A DNA stretch of 64,000 nucleotides from Candidatus Sulfopaludibacter sp. SbA3 (GCA_945888325.1 CAMDAC010000006.1:88968-152967); one strand, 5' to 3'; shown: positions 1-12,245, counted from the stretch's first letter. Program-made: numbers and translations. The notes: generated by a model from the sequence alone, not told the origin.

Positions 1-662
1 GTGCGCGTCTCCATCAGGATCGCCGCCGCGCCGTCCATGTCAAAGTCCGCCGCCGCCGCCGCCAGCTCGCGCTCCAGCGCCGTCTGCGCCTCGATGTCGA
101 GCGTCAGGCGCACGGGCGCTTTGCCCGCCACGAGCGCTTCGTCAAACGAGCGCTCGATCCCGGCAATCCCCTTGCCGTCCACATTGACCTGGCCGAGCAC
201 ATGACCCGCGAGTTCGCCGAGCGGATAGGCGCGCCGCGTTTCGGTGCGGAAGCCGAACCCTTCCAGACGAAGGTCCATCACCGCTTCGCGCTGGCGCGGC
301 GTCAGCCCGCGCTTGACCCAGACGAACTGTTTCGACGTGTCCGAAAGCCGTTCCTTGAGATTGCTGCTCGCCAGTTCGGGAAACATCTTCACGAGACCGG
401 CATGCACTTCGTTCGCATCCCAGATCAGGCTCGGATTGACCCAGAGCGACGAGGTCTCGACCGAGGTGGCGAGCAGCTCGCCGTTGCGGTCCAGGATTTC
501 GGCGCGCAGCACTTTCGGCGCGGCCGGGCTTGTCAGGATCTTGGTGCCCTCATCCGGTGCGCCGGACAGCGCCAGGTATCCGCTTCGCCCGGCCATGACG
601 ACGAACAATCCGCAGAGCACGAGCCCTGCGAGCCGCGTCCGGTCGCGCGAAGCTTCGCTCAT
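1..662 (-). CDS. ftsI: FtsI / PBP3 division transpeptidase, N-terminal part (cut by window edge)
   Basis: Septal peptidoglycan transpeptidase of the divisome. Only about 220 N-terminal residues lie in the window; the transpeptidase domain is beyond the edge. Visible are a short cytoplasmic N-terminus, one membrane segment (about residues 12-28, LVLCGLFVVMAG), then the class B PBP pedestal domain with the conserved RAEILDRNGELLA stretch and an HVLGQVNVDGKGIAGIE motif. The ATG overlaps the ftsL stop as ATGA, and a GGAGG lies 7 nt upstream, which fixes the start. The mraZ-rsmH-ftsL-ftsI order is the classical dcw cluster, so the identity is secure despite truncation. Confidence 0.93.
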   Translation of the reverse strand, partial: MSEASRDRTRLAGLVLCGLFVVMAGRSGYLALSGAPDEGTKILTSPAAPKVLRAEILDRNGELLATSVETSSLWVNPSLIWDANEVHAGLVKMFPELASSNLKERLSDTSKQFVWVKRGLTPRQREAVMDLRLEGFGFRTETRRAYPLGELAGHVLGQVNVDGKGIAGIERSFDEALVAGKAPVRLTLDIEAQTALERELAAAAADFDMDGAAAILMETR

Positions 663-1018
663 GGCGTGGCCTCCGCAGCCTCGGGCGCCGCCTCTTCCGC
701 CAGCGGATCAACCGCCGGTGCAAGGCCGTCCGTCGGCGGGCCGACGACATCGTCGAGATCGTCCTCGTACGCCATCTGGTCAGCTTTCGGCGGGGCCATG
801 CCCAGCTCCTTGCGGGCGTATTCCTCGATCCAGTCGCGCCGGCTCATGTGCGCCAGCTCGGTTTCGAGCAACGCCTTTTCCTTTTGCGCCTGTTCGATCT
901 GCGCCTCGACGGCCATCAGTTCGGCGGCAGTATCACGCGCGCCATACTTGGCCCGGTAGAGGCTGAAAACGAGAAGGGCGGCGACAAGCAGCCCGAAGAA
1001 AAATGCACGCCGGCTCAT
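659..1018 (-). CDS. ftsL: FtsL cell division protein
   Basis: Small bitopic divisome protein that acts with FtsB/FtsQ to activate FtsW-FtsI. The 119-residue product has a membrane segment at about residues 4-20 ([18 protein letters not shown]), a periplasmic coiled coil (about 30-65, [20 protein letters not shown]), and an acidic, Ala/Pro-rich C-terminal tail. FtsL is poorly conserved, so the call rests on size, topology and position between rsmH and ftsI. It overlaps rsmH by 4 nt upstream and ftsI by 4 nt downstream, so expression is probably translationally coupled. Confidence 0.88.
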   Translation of the reverse strand: MSRRAFFFGLLVAALLVFSLYRAKYGARDTAAELMAVEAQIEQAQKEKALLETELAHMSRRDWIEEYARKELGMAPPKADQMAYEDDLDDVVGPPTDGLAPAVDPLAEEAAPEAAEATP

Positions 1019-2046
1019 GGGGAGGCCTCCAGCTCAGTAATCGGCGGCAGGTCTATTCCATCATCCGCCGGACTGGCAAAGGCGGCGGCCTCGGTCCGCA
1101 CCGCCGCCCGCAGTCGTGCAGACCGTGCCCGTGGATTGGTTTCCACTTCCTTTTCAGAAGGTTGCAGCGCCTTGTTTGTAATCTGCTCGAAGCTCGGCGG
1201 GCGCGGCTTGGCAAGCAGGGGCACATGCCGCGATCCGGCTGGTACCCCGCCCGTCCGCTCGCGCAGCCATTGCTTGACCAGTCGGTCCTCCAGCGAGTGG
1301 AAGGTGACGACCACCAGACGCCCGCCCGGCTTCAGAACTTCCTCCGCCGCGCGCAGGCCGCGCGCCAGCTCGCCGAGTTCGTCGTTCACGTACATCCGGA
1401 TCGCCTGGAAGGTATGGGTCGCCGGATGGGTCCTCGCGCCGCGCCGCCCGCCCACGGCCACTTCCACCAGCGCTGCCAGATCCGCTGTCGTTTCAAAGGG
1501 TTGGGAGCCCCGCCGCTCGGCGATCGACCGGGCTATCCGGCGCGCATTGCGCTCCTCGCCCAGCCGGAAGATGATGTTGGCGAGGTCGCGCTCGGCCATC
1601 CCGTTGACGACATCCGCCGCCGAAGGGCCCGCCGCGCCCATCCGCATGTCCAGCGGGCCGTCCTTCATGAAGGAAAAGCCGCGCTCCGCCTCATCGATCT
1701 GGAAGCTCGAGACGCCGATATCCAGCACCACGCCGTCGACCTTCGGATGCCCGGCCTGCGCCAGCAGCGTGTCCATGTCCCCGAACCGTCCAAGCAGAGG
1801 CACCAGCCGCGGAAATTCCGCCGCCAGCGCCTCTGCCCGCACGATCGCATCGAGATCACGGTCGATACCGATCACGGAACAGTTTGCGGTCTTGAGGATG
1901 GCGCGCGTGTAGCCGCCGCCGCCGAACGTGCCATCCGCAATCACTTCGCCGTCCGCCGGCGCCAGCGTCTGCAGCACCTCGGCCAGCATGACGGGCAGGT
2001 GGCCGGGCGCGGCCGGCGATCGGGTTCCGGTGCGGGCGACCATCAT
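1015..2046 (-). CDS. rsmH: RsmH 16S rRNA (cytosine-1402-N4)-methyltransferase
   Basis: SAM-dependent methyltransferase that modifies C1402 of 16S rRNA at the P site. It is 343 residues, normal for the family. The N-terminus carries [13 protein letters not shown] and the SAM-binding loop [15 protein letters not shown], followed by the GIDRDLDAI acidic motif. The mid-region [13 protein letters not shown] and the C-terminal [18 protein letters not shown] are family signatures. The start ATG overlaps the mraZ stop by 4 nt and the stop overlaps ftsL, so it is the second gene of a tightly coupled operon. Confidence 0.96.
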   Translation of the reverse strand: MMVARTGTRSPAAPGHLPVMLAEVLQTLAPADGEVIADGTFGGGGYTRAILKTANCSVIGIDRDLDAIVRAEALAAEFPRLVPLLGRFGDMDTLLAQAGHPKVDGVVLDIGVSSFQIDEAERGFSFMKDGPLDMRMGAAGPSAADVVNGMAERDLANIIFRLGEERNARRIARSIAERRGSQPFETTADLAALVEVAVGGRRGARTHPATHTFQAIRMYVNDELGELARGLRAAEEVLKPGGRLVVVTFHSLEDRLVKQWLRERTGGVPAGSRHVPLLAKPRPPSFEQITNKALQPSEKEVETNPRARSARLRAAVRTEAAAFASPADDGIDLPPITELEASP

Positions 2047-2537
2047 CCGGCCTCCCCGCGCGACGACGCCGCGCGCCGGCGGCGCACTTCGCGGTAGGCT
2101 TCATGGAAGGCGTCCAGGGTGGCCGGCTGCTGGGCAATGCCATTCTGTTTGGCGCGGTGCGCCTCGAACCGGGCAGGGTCCCAGATCTTGAAACTCTCGA
2201 TCGCGCCCGTGAACCGGATGCGCCCGGAGATACCGGCGGCTTCGCAGAACTCGTCTGGCAGCTTGATGCGCCCGGTCTCATCGATCTTCAGGTCGGCCGA
2301 TCCCGCAATCACCGACGTCACGAAGGCTTCGCGGACCGGCGATTGCAGCGGCAGCTCGGCCAGCGTCTCGGCATACAGTTCCATCAACGCTTCGCCGCCG
2401 CCTTCCAGAGCCCCGGATCCGTCCGGCGCTATCCAGATGAAAACACGGGAGTTTCCACCCAGCGCGGCGCGATAGGGTGCCGGGATCGAAACCCGCCCTT
2501 TTGCGTCAATAGCGCCCTCATAGGTGGAATAAAACAC
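2043..2537 (-). CDS. mraZ: MraZ transcriptional regulator of the dcw cluster
   Basis: AbrB/SpoVT-fold DNA-binding regulator of the division cluster. Two MraZ repeats are visible: [20 protein letters not shown] near the N-terminus and [15 protein letters not shown] in the second half, followed by a basic tail. I chose the GTG at 2537, which gives a protein beginning VFYSTYEG as in other MraZ proteins and has AGGA about 9 nt upstream. An in-frame ATG at 2606 would add 23 unconserved residues and would lie inside the MraZ operator, so it is less likely. First gene of mraZ-rsmH-ftsL-ftsI. Confidence 0.92.
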   Translation of the reverse strand: MFYSTYEGAIDAKGRVSIPAPYRAALGGNSRVFIWIAPDGSGALEGGGEALMELYAETLAELPLQSPVREAFVTSVIAGSADLKIDETGRIKLPDEFCEAAGISGRIRFTGAIESFKIWDPARFEAHRAKQNGIAQQPATLDAFHEAYREVRRRRAASSRGEAG

Positions 2538-2605
2538 CCGCCCGTCCTGTTCTGGATTTGCCTCAACCCCGCCATGGGTAAACCATGTCTTAACGTGGAC
2601 TACCA

Positions 2606-2630
2606 TGGGCAGGTATGGGCCTCAATGGGC
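2606..2630. promoter_or_regulatory. MraZ-box triplet (autoregulatory operator)
   Basis: Three perfect copies of TGGGC lie at 2606-2610, 2616-2620 and 2626-2630, each separated by exactly 5 nt. MraZ is known to bind TGGGN direct repeats with 5-nt spacers upstream of mraZ. Here the TGGG strand is the plus strand, opposite to the operon. The site is about 70 bp upstream of the chosen mraZ start. Confidence 0.75.
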
Positions 2631-3060
2631 GGCCGGGCCGAATCGGGATTTCCACACAAGTACAATAAGGGAACAAAGCGCGCTCATTGGCACAACCCGG
2701 TGAAGACGGCGCATGGGATCGCGTGGGAGGCGAGAAATTTCCTGCGCGTTTTCCGGGTCTTGGGCTCGTGTGTTGCGATGCCGCATCGGTCACCCCGGAA
2801 GCGTTGCATCTACCGGAACGGGCACAGAACCTAACCAGACTGCAATGTCAGATGCTCAATTTCCGGGCCCTGCCGGGCGCGCTCGCCCACCCTCCGGGAA
2901 CGGATCGTCCGTGACCGGAAATCGCGCCGCTTATGGGTTTCAGGCAATAACCATCCGGCCCCGGAGCGTATGCGCATTCGAAAGGGGGAGGATCGAAGCG
3001 GCTCCAGAGCCGGATGGCATCTTGTGAGGGCAAGATACCGCCGGCCGACTGATAAAGAAA
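2631..3060. other. Intergenic region between mraZ and oxyR, no gene seen
   Basis: About 430 bp between divergent mraZ and oxyR. Open frames here have no recognisable domain and no ribosome site. It should hold the mraZ promoter on the minus strand. A GTAC-N7-GAAC sequence at 2660-2674 resembles a LexA half-match but carries a mismatch. No hairpin terminator was seen. Confidence 0.5.
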
Positions 3061-3097
3061 ATTGATTGTTCCTGAGTTTGGTATAGATAGAACCTAT
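3061..3097 (+). promoter_or_regulatory. OxyR tandem operator overlapping the oxyR start codon
   Basis: ATAGATAGAACCTAT at 3083-3097 matches every fixed position of the OxyR motif ATAGnTnnnAnCTAT. A weaker copy, ATTGATTGTTCCTGA at 3061-3075, lies exactly 22 bp upstream, the spacing expected for an OxyR tetramer. The 3' half covers the ATG of oxyR, so binding should repress its own gene. Confidence 0.7.
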
Positions 3098-4013
3098 GAT
3101 CCTTCCGACACTCCGCCAGCTCCAGTTCCTTGTCGCCCTGGGCGAAACCGGCTCGTTTTCCCGCGCCGCCGAAGCCTGCCATGTCACCCAGCCCACGCTT
3201 TCGGCGGGCATCAAGGAGCTCGAGGACCTGTTCGGCGTCTCGCTCGCCGAGCGTGAGTCGCGCGGCGCCACCCTCACCCATGCCGGCGAAATCGCCGCCG
3301 CCCGCGCCTCGGCCCTGCTCGCCGATGCCCACGCCCTCGTCCAGGCCGTCACCACGGCCGGAGAGGTATTCTCCGGACCGTTCAACCTCGGCGCCATTCC
3401 GACGATCGCGCCCTTCGTCCTGCCCCAGACCGTCAGCCTACTGACCAAAAAATACCCGGGCCTGAAGCTCTATCTCAACGAGGACCGCACCAGCCGCCTG
3501 ATCGACCAGCTCAAGGCCCGCACCCTCGATGCCGCCTTCATTGCCCTTCCCTATGACGCCCCCGGCATCGAGACGATGACGCTGTTCGATGACGAGTTCC
3601 TGCTCGCCGCGCCCGCCGGTCATCCCCTCGCCCGCAAGAACGGTCTGTCCCCGGAGGACCTGAAGGATACCGACCTCCTCCTCCTCGAAGACGGCCACTG
3701 CCTGCGTGAACACGCGCTGTCGGTCTGCCGGCTGAAAGCCGGGGCGGGGCGCGAGCAGGTCGCTGCCACCTCGCTCGGCACGCTGGTCAACATGGTCGCT
3801 GGCGGCCTCGGCGTTTCGCTGATCCCGCGCCTCGCCGCCGACAACGGCCTCGCCCTCGGACCCGACGTGGCCGTGCGCGCCTTCGTCACGCCGATCATCG
3901 GCCGCCAGATCGGCATCGCCTGGAAAGCCGGCAGCCCCCGCGCCGCCGAGGCCCGCCAGCTCGGCGAACTGGTGCGCGAACACCTCAAGCCCCGCGCCAC
4001 GCTTCACGCCTGA
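3096..4013 (+). CDS. oxyR: OxyR hydrogen-peroxide-sensing LysR-type regulator
   Basis: Redox-controlled transcription activator of the peroxide response. It is 305 residues, the normal length. The N-terminal winged helix (about 1-60) includes GSFSRAAEACHVTQPTLSAGIKELE. The effector domain carries DGHCLREHALSVC, with Cys202 and Cys211 nine residues apart, matching the redox pair C199/C208 of the E. coli protein. That motif separates OxyR from other LysR proteins. It is monocistronic and starts inside its own predicted operator. No catalase gene is next to it, but a peroxiredoxin lies at 48.3 kb. Confidence 0.94.
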   Translation: MILPTLRQLQFLVALGETGSFSRAAEACHVTQPTLSAGIKELEDLFGVSLAERESRGATLTHAGEIAAARASALLADAHALVQAVTTAGEVFSGPFNLGAIPTIAPFVLPQTVSLLTKKYPGLKLYLNEDRTSRLIDQLKARTLDAAFIALPYDAPGIETMTLFDDEFLLAAPAGHPLARKNGLSPEDLKDTDLLLLEDGHCLREHALSVCRLKAGAGREQVAATSLGTLVNMVAGGLGVSLIPRLAADNGLALGPDVAVRAFVTPIIGRQIGIAWKAGSPRAAEARQLGELVREHLKPRATLHA

Positions 4014-4131
4014 CACCTGCGCGCGTCCCGGCAGCCACACCCGCGATTTATCTCCGCCGGGGGCTTCCGGCGCCGCCCGGCTCCTGCATAAGAGCAGGAA
4101 GACGGGGAACGCTTCGAAGGCAGGATCACAG

Positions 4132-5322
4132 ATGAAGCTCAGCGCCTCCTGGCGAGCGACCCTGGCGGCCAGCTGCGTGCACCTGGTTATGGGCGCGAAC
4201 TTGCCCTACCTGCCGGTCTGGATGGAAAAGGTCGCCGGCATGTCCGGCGCCGAGATCGCGGGCGCCGCCACCATCGCGATGATCATCCGCATCGTCGCCG
4301 GCCCGCTCACCGCCGGCATCGCGCAGGACCGCGGCCTGCGCGCCACCCTCGCCGTCGCCATGGCGGTCAGCTTCGCCGGCTACGCGCTCCTCTTCCCGGC
4401 CTCGCCCCGCGCCGCCGATTTCCTGCTCTGCATCCTCATCTACAGCGCCCTCAATGTCGCCGGTCCGCTGTTCGAGGCGATCCTCGTCTACGGAACGCGC
4501 GGCGGCAGCCCGGACTACGGGCAGGGCCGCGCCATCGTCTCGCTCGCCTTCGTGATCGCCAATCTTGCGGGCGGCGCCATCCTCGGCGCCTTCGGTCCGG
4601 ACTGGATCCTCCTCTATCTCGTGATCACCGCCGCGATGGCCACCATCGCCCCGCTCTTCACCCAGCAGGGCGCGCGCCAGGCGATCCCGAAACGCACGAT
4701 CGTCTCCACGTTCCGCGAAGGCTTCGCGCTGTTCCGCATCGAAGGCGTTTTCATCTTCATCCTCGCCGCCGCCCTCATCCAGGCAACGCACGGCGCCTAC
4801 TACGCGTTCGCCTCCAACATCTGGATCGCGCAGGGCATCGGCGGCGGCCATATCGGCGCCCTCTGGGCCACCGGCGTCGGCGCCGAAATCCTGCTGTTGC
4901 TGTTCTCCGCGCGGCTGCTCGGCGGCCTGACGCCTCAGACCCTGCTCTGGATCGGCGGCATCGGCGCACTGCTGCGCTGGACGTTGGCAGGGTTCGTGTT
5001 GCCGGTGGAGGCGGTCTACGCGCAGCAAATCCTGCACGCGCTCTCCTTTGCCGTCACGCATATCGCCACCATGCGCTTCCTGCAGGCCGCCCTTCCGGAC
5101 GACAAGCTGCCGATGTCCTACGCTGTGAACGGCGCGCTGGTCTTCGGCCCGATCATGGCGGTCACCAGCATCGTCGCCGGCCTCGCCTATGACGCCTTCG
5201 CGCCCGGCGGCATCGAAGCCCAGTCCCGCCTCTACTGGATCATGCTGCCGGTCGGGATCGCCGGCCTCGTGCTGACGCACATGGCCAAACCACTGCCCGC
5301 CCACGCCGCAGCGCGCGCCTGA
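4132..5322 (+). CDS. MFS transporter, HcaT-like (MFS_1_like) family
   Basis: Inner-membrane carrier with about 12 hydrophobic segments over 396 residues. Its C-terminal half, for example QILHALSFAVTHIATMRFLQ, resembles the 3-phenylpropionate permease HcaT and its relatives, so the substrate may be a small aromatic or organic acid; the substrate is inference. AGGA lies about 7 nt before the ATG. Downstream is a MarR-GNAT regulator in the same direction with its own promoter, which may control this or unlinked genes. Confidence 0.8.
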   Translation: MKLSASWRATLAASCVHLVMGANLPYLPVWMEKVAGMSGAEIAGAATIAMIIRIVAGPLTAGIAQDRGLRATLAVAMAVSFAGYALLFPASPRAADFLLCILIYSALNVAGPLFEAILVYGTRGGSPDYGQGRAIVSLAFVIANLAGGAILGAFGPDWILLYLVITAAMATIAPLFTQQGARQAIPKRTIVSTFREGFALFRIEGVFIFILAAALIQATHGAYYAFASNIWIAQGIGGGHIGALWATGVGAEILLLLFSARLLGGLTPQTLLWIGGIGALLRWTLAGFVLPVEAVYAQQILHALSFAVTHIATMRFLQAALPDDKLPMSYAVNGALVFGPIMAVTSIVAGLAYDAFAPGGIEAQSRLYWIMLPVGIAGLVLTHMAKPLPAHAAARA

Positions 5323-5351
5323 CACGAGGGGACATGCCGGCCCGCCCCGCC

Positions 5352-5387
5352 TTGACACCTAATATATATAACATGTTATGTATTAGG
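5352..5387 (+). promoter_or_regulatory. Promoter with embedded palindromic operator of the MarR-GNAT gene
   Basis: A consensus -35 box TTGACA (5352-5357) is followed by a palindromic block. A perfect 12-bp palindrome, ATAACATGTTAT, lies at 5368-5379, flanked by CCTAAT (5358-5363) and ATTAGG (5382-5387). A -10-like TGTTAT lies at 5374-5379 with a 16-bp spacer, so the operator fills the promoter. The ribosome site AGGAGGG follows at 5396-5402. The layout suits autorepression by a MarR protein. Confidence 0.7.
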
Positions 5388-5407
5388 CAATCAAAGGAGG
5401 GAACGGC

Positions 5408-6393
5408 ATGGCGCGCGATGTTCTGGCGGAGATGGGCTATCTCGCCCTTGGCAGCCGGCTGAAACGCCTGGCCGAGCGCATGCAGGCGGACGCCACCCGG
5501 GCGTTTGCAGATCGCGGCATCCCGGTCCAGGCCACGCATTTCCCGCTGCTCGCCGCACTCGCGACGTATGGGCCCATGACCGTCTCGGAGGCGGTCGAAG
5601 CGGTCGGCATCAGCCAGCCCGCCGTCACCCGCATCCACAACAGCCTGCAGGCCCTCGGCCTCACCCGCGCCGTCCCCGTCAAGGGCGACAACCGCCAGAA
5701 GCAGATCCGCCTCACCGCGAAAGGCGAAGCGCTGATCGACGACATGAAGCACAGCATGTGGCCCCACGTGCGCTGCGCCGCGCAGGCCCTCTGCGATGGT
5801 CCGGATACGGACATCCTCTCTCAGATCACGCGCCTGGAAGAAGGCCTCCAGGCTCGCCCGCTACACCTGCGCATCCAGGACGGCATGGCCGCCGCCAGCG
5901 GCCTGCCGCCGCTCCGCCTCGTGGAGTATGACGAGCGCCTCGCGCCGGAGTTTGACGCGATCACCCGCGAATGGGTGGAAGACATGTTCACGCTGGAAGC
6001 CAACGACCTCAAGATCATCGAGAACCCGAAGGCGATGATCCTCGACCGGGGCGGCGAGATCCTGTTTGTCGAAGCCGGCCCCCTCGGCATCGTCGGCACG
6101 TGCGCACTGATGCCGGTCGACGGCGCCAGCTTCGAGCTGACAAAGATGGGTGTGCGTGCCTCCGCCCGCGGCCTGAAGGCCGGCGAGTTCCTGCTTCACC
6201 GCGTGCTCGAGCGCGCCCGCCAGATGCCGATCGGCGAACTCTTCCTGCTGACCAACACCAAGTGCGCCGCCGCCGTGCACCTCTACGAAAAGGCCGGCTT
6301 CGTCCACGATCCGGACATCATGGAACGCTACGGAAAACGCTACGCCCGCTGCAACGTCGCCATGTCCTACGACCTGGGCAAACCGCCCAGGCT

Positions 6394-6397
<4 letters not shown>
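5408..6397 (+). CDS. Bifunctional MarR-type regulator / GNAT acetyltransferase
   Basis: Fusion of a MarR-family winged helix (about residues 1-140, with MTVSEAVEAVGISQPAVTRIHNSLQ as recognition region) and a GNAT N-acetyltransferase domain (about 170-325, with ELTKMGVRASARGLKAGEFLL as the acetyl-CoA loop and AAVHLYEKAGFVHD near the end). Such fusions are common in Alphaproteobacteria; the acetyl acceptor is unknown. It has its own promoter and palindromic operator upstream, so autoregulation is likely. Its 3' end overlaps the convergent response regulator by 4 nt. Confidence 0.88.
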
Positions 6398-7860
<1,463 letters not shown>

Positions 7861-8176
7861 GGTACTCACCCTTCTCGTATTATCCGTGGACGGACGCCGA
7901 ACGCGCGCCGTGCCACATCGTTACGGCCCGTTCTGACACAGAGGGATGGAGTTACGGTTTGCGGGATCCTTGAAATTTCACCGAATTCCCGCCGCCGGCC
8001 GCGTTAACACTCCGGTCTGCTTCCGCCGCGGCCCAGGCTGCCAAGGTGCCATCGACGTAAACTGTAGCATGCACAACAGGTTACGCCCGCCCGCGTGCAA
8101 CCGCTGCGACTTTTCCTGAACCCTTTATTAAAGTTTGGAGTGCATCAGAGGGTTAACACCCAGATGGACCTCCGAA
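7861..8176. other. Intergenic region between the divergent sigma54 activator and ECF sigma genes
   Basis: About 315 bp with no convincing gene. It must contain the two divergent promoters. TTAA-containing stretches occur (GTTAAC near 8003 and GGGTTAACACCC near 8150), but none forms a clear TTAA-N7-TTAA CtrA box. No terminator or riboswitch was recognised. Confidence 0.5.
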
Positions 8177-8767
8177 ATGGCCGACGCCGCGCGCCGCCCG
8201 CTCCTTTCCCCGCCGGGCCTTGCCCCGGAAAGCGCCGTCAGGCGTCTTGCCGCCGCGCATACACGGGCCCGGGACAACCTGTTTGCCACCCTCGCCGAAG
8301 ATTGCCTGCCGGCCCTGCGCGCCTATGCCCGCAGTCTCACGGGGGATGCAAACCTAGCCGACGACTGTGTGCAGGACGCCTTCGTGCGGGCGCTGCATGC
8401 CTTTGCGAGCTACGATTCCTCCCGCCCGTTCCGGCCGTGGATCTTCCGTATCCTGCGCAATGAATGGCTGCAGCGCCTGCGCCGCGACCGCCGACTGACC
8501 GACCTGCCTGACGAGGCGATCAGCGACCTGCTGGTCGACACCCGCACCCCCGAGGACGCCGCCGAAGCCGCCAGCCTCCTCGCCCATATCGCCCGCCTGC
8601 CGCCCGACATGGCGGATGCCATCGGCCTGGTGCTCGGCCAGGGCTTTTCCTATGACGAAGCCGCCGCCCTCTGCGACTGCGCCCCCGGCACTATGAAAAG
8701 CCGCGTCAACCGCGCCCGCGCGATCCTCATGGAACAACTCGACGAAAACGGCCCGAAAGCCGCCTAG
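8177..8767 (+). CDS. ECF-family RNA polymerase sigma factor
   Basis: Group IV sigma factor of 196 residues. Region 2 is seen at about residues 40-105 ([27 protein letters not shown], then [21 protein letters not shown]) and region 4 at about 130-185 ([41 protein letters not shown]). The region 2 wording resembles EcfG-type factors, but no nepR or phyR is adjacent, so that assignment is open. No anti-sigma gene lies next to it. The ATG at 8177 was chosen because the residues just upstream are not sigma-like; an alternative TTG lies at 8135. Confidence 0.88.
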   Translation: MADAARRPLLSPPGLAPESAVRRLAAAHTRARDNLFATLAEDCLPALRAYARSLTGDANLADDCVQDAFVRALHAFASYDSSRPFRPWIFRILRNEWLQRLRRDRRLTDLPDEAISDLLVDTRTPEDAAEAASLLAHIARLPPDMADAIGLVLGQGFSYDEAAALCDCAPGTMKSRVNRARAILMEQLDENGPKAA

Positions 8768-8809
8768 GGCGGGATTTATCCGGTCGCTCTAAAGTAACTC
8801 CCGGCTGCC

Positions 8810-8824
8810 GAACAAAACAAGAAT
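8810..8824. promoter_or_regulatory. Imperfect LexA box upstream of uvrB
   Basis: GAACAAAACAAGAAT is one base away from GAAC-N7-GAAC, the reverse complement of the alphaproteobacterial SOS box GTTC-N7-GTTC. It lies about 40 bp before the uvrB start. The mismatch is in the outer position of one half-site. Confidence 0.45.
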
Positions 8825-8865
8825 ACTCTGGACACCGCCCCCCGCGCCGCCCATATCTTCGGCCC

Positions 8866-11049
<2,184 letters not shown>

Positions 11050-11186
11050 AGAAAGCGCAGTTGCTTTGAGCAACCAGTAAGCGCTTCGCGCTCGATGTCG
11101 GCATTTTCTTGACGGGCCGCGTCCACCTCACCGCTCTTTAACCCCTCCCTGCTATCCCTAGCGCCAACGCGAAGGAGAGCCCCCAG

Positions 11187-11489
11187 ATGTGGATTCGCCG
11201 CAAGGAACACTTCCGCAATGCGAGCGACCGGCCGGAGCGCTCGAAGGTCGCCGCGACGGTCTACTTCCGCCCCGACACAGCCGAGCCCCCGCCGCCGCAG
11301 GGCTGGGACGAGCGCTGCCCCCAATGCAGCGCCGCCATCCGCGTCTCGAGGCCCCGGCACGGCGGCACCGCCATCTCGGAAGTCCTCCCCTCCGGCGCCC
11401 TCATCCCCCATCCCTGCTTCGACCGGCTGCGCGGGAAGCGGGCGAGCGAAGAGACGATGGATTTGTTTGGCGACTGGAACCCGGCCTGA
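11187..11489 (+). CDS. Small conserved-type hypothetical protein
   Basis: 100-residue soluble protein that I do not recognise. It has one CPQC pair in the middle (ERCPQCSAAIRVSRP) and a later HPC, which could bind a metal but is not a standard zinc ribbon. A GAAGGAG ribosome site lies about 8 nt before the ATG, and codon use matches neighbours, so it is likely real. No membrane segment or signal peptide. It follows uvrB by about 140 bp, with no evident functional link. Confidence 0.6.
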   Translation: MWIRRKEHFRNASDRPERSKVAATVYFRPDTAEPPPPQGWDERCPQCSAAIRVSRPRHGGTAISEVLPSGALIPHPCFDRLRGKRASEETMDLFGDWNPA

Positions 11490-11639
11490 GTTCCCCTCTC
11501 TGCCCGAAGACGGGGAAAGGGGTTCAGATTTTGCTCAGCGCACGGACCATTTCCTGCCGCGCTGCAGCGAATCCGCACCCTGTCTTAAATCTGTGAAATT
11601 TATCGCCCGAAACGCGAATCACCCCCTCGACTCACACCA

Positions 11640-12245
11640 GATTTGGTGAGATCGTTACGTCAAGCCAACGAAATCCCGGCGGGAGACAACCCGCAAAGTG
11701 GAGCGAAGGCGAGCCCATCGCCCCCGCGCGGAGGGCCGGGCCAGGAGCAGAGCCGGGAGACCGGGCGCGCGAAAGGCCAGGCAGGACGCACGGGATAAAA
11801 ACAGGCGATGGCCCATGGCAGCGGGAGCTAGACCCGCGAGATGGGAGCCGTACGCCGTAACCGGGGCGCAAACCCGAACTACGGTGGCCAAGAGCCCGAA
11901 AGCTCCATCAGGGAGTACGAAGAAGGACTGTGCCCGCAAGGGCGTGGAACGGACAAGTGCGACCAGCGGTGGAGCGCCAGAGATGGGCGGGAGGGTCGGC
12001 CAAAGTCCTTGAACTGCAAGCGGCCCCCCGGCTGCGAGCGAGACAAGGCACCGCAAAAGGAGCGTGCGCCTGCCAGGGCGAACGTCCAGATGCGGAAGGG
12101 TGATGGAAGGGCCGCGAAAGTAGGCCGGAAAAAAACCCGGTGTCTCCGAAGAGCGTCTCCGAGTGCTAGCACTAGTAATCGGTAGCCCGATTCGAAACAC
12201 CTTGGAAGGCGCGGCGCCCCTCAAAAGGCACCGCGCCTTTCTTCG
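11640..12245 (+). ncRNA. Candidate large structured non-coding RNA, family not recognised
   Basis: About 600 bp without a credible gene but rich in complementary segments, ending in a strong intrinsic terminator on the plus strand. Helices visible by eye: 11679-11683/11690-11694; a long-range 8-bp pairing 11715-11722/11804-11811; 11725-11730/11766-11771; a two-part hairpin 11812-11845; hairpin 11855-11884; 11892-11895/11902-11905; a 7-bp long-range helix 11923-11929/12004-12010 enclosing a GCCC-GCAA-GGGC tetraloop hairpin (11932-11943); and 12020-12025/12030-12035 with a CCCC loop. It lacks the conserved cores of RNase P RNA, tmRNA and SRP RNA, and has no group II domain V. The 5' end is uncertain. 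Confidence 0.5.
12206..12244 (+). terminator. Rho-independent terminator of the candidate RNA
   Basis: Stem AAGGCGCGG (12206-12214) with CCGCGCCTT (12231-12239), continued by GCC/GGC after one mismatch, loop CCTCAAAA, then a TTTCTT tract. No coding sequence precedes it on the plus strand for 700 bp, so it most likely ends an RNA gene. Confidence 0.75.

Noticed and set aside
2660..2674. GTAC-N7-GAAC as a LexA box upstream of mraZ
   Set aside because: One mismatch in a core position and over 100 bp from mraZ; no reason to expect SOS control. Could be chance.
12181..12200. tRNA T-arm-like GATTCGAAAC
   Set aside because: No acceptor, D or anticodon arms with correct spacing around it.
11640..12245. 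RNase P RNA, tmRNA, SRP RNA or group I/II intron as identity of the segment
   Set aside because: GAGGAAAGTCC and ACAGAAA of RNase P RNA are missing on both strands; no tag reading frame or tRNA-like end for tmRNA; no GGAAGGAAGCAGCC-type SRP loop; no intron domain V hairpin or P7 core recognised.
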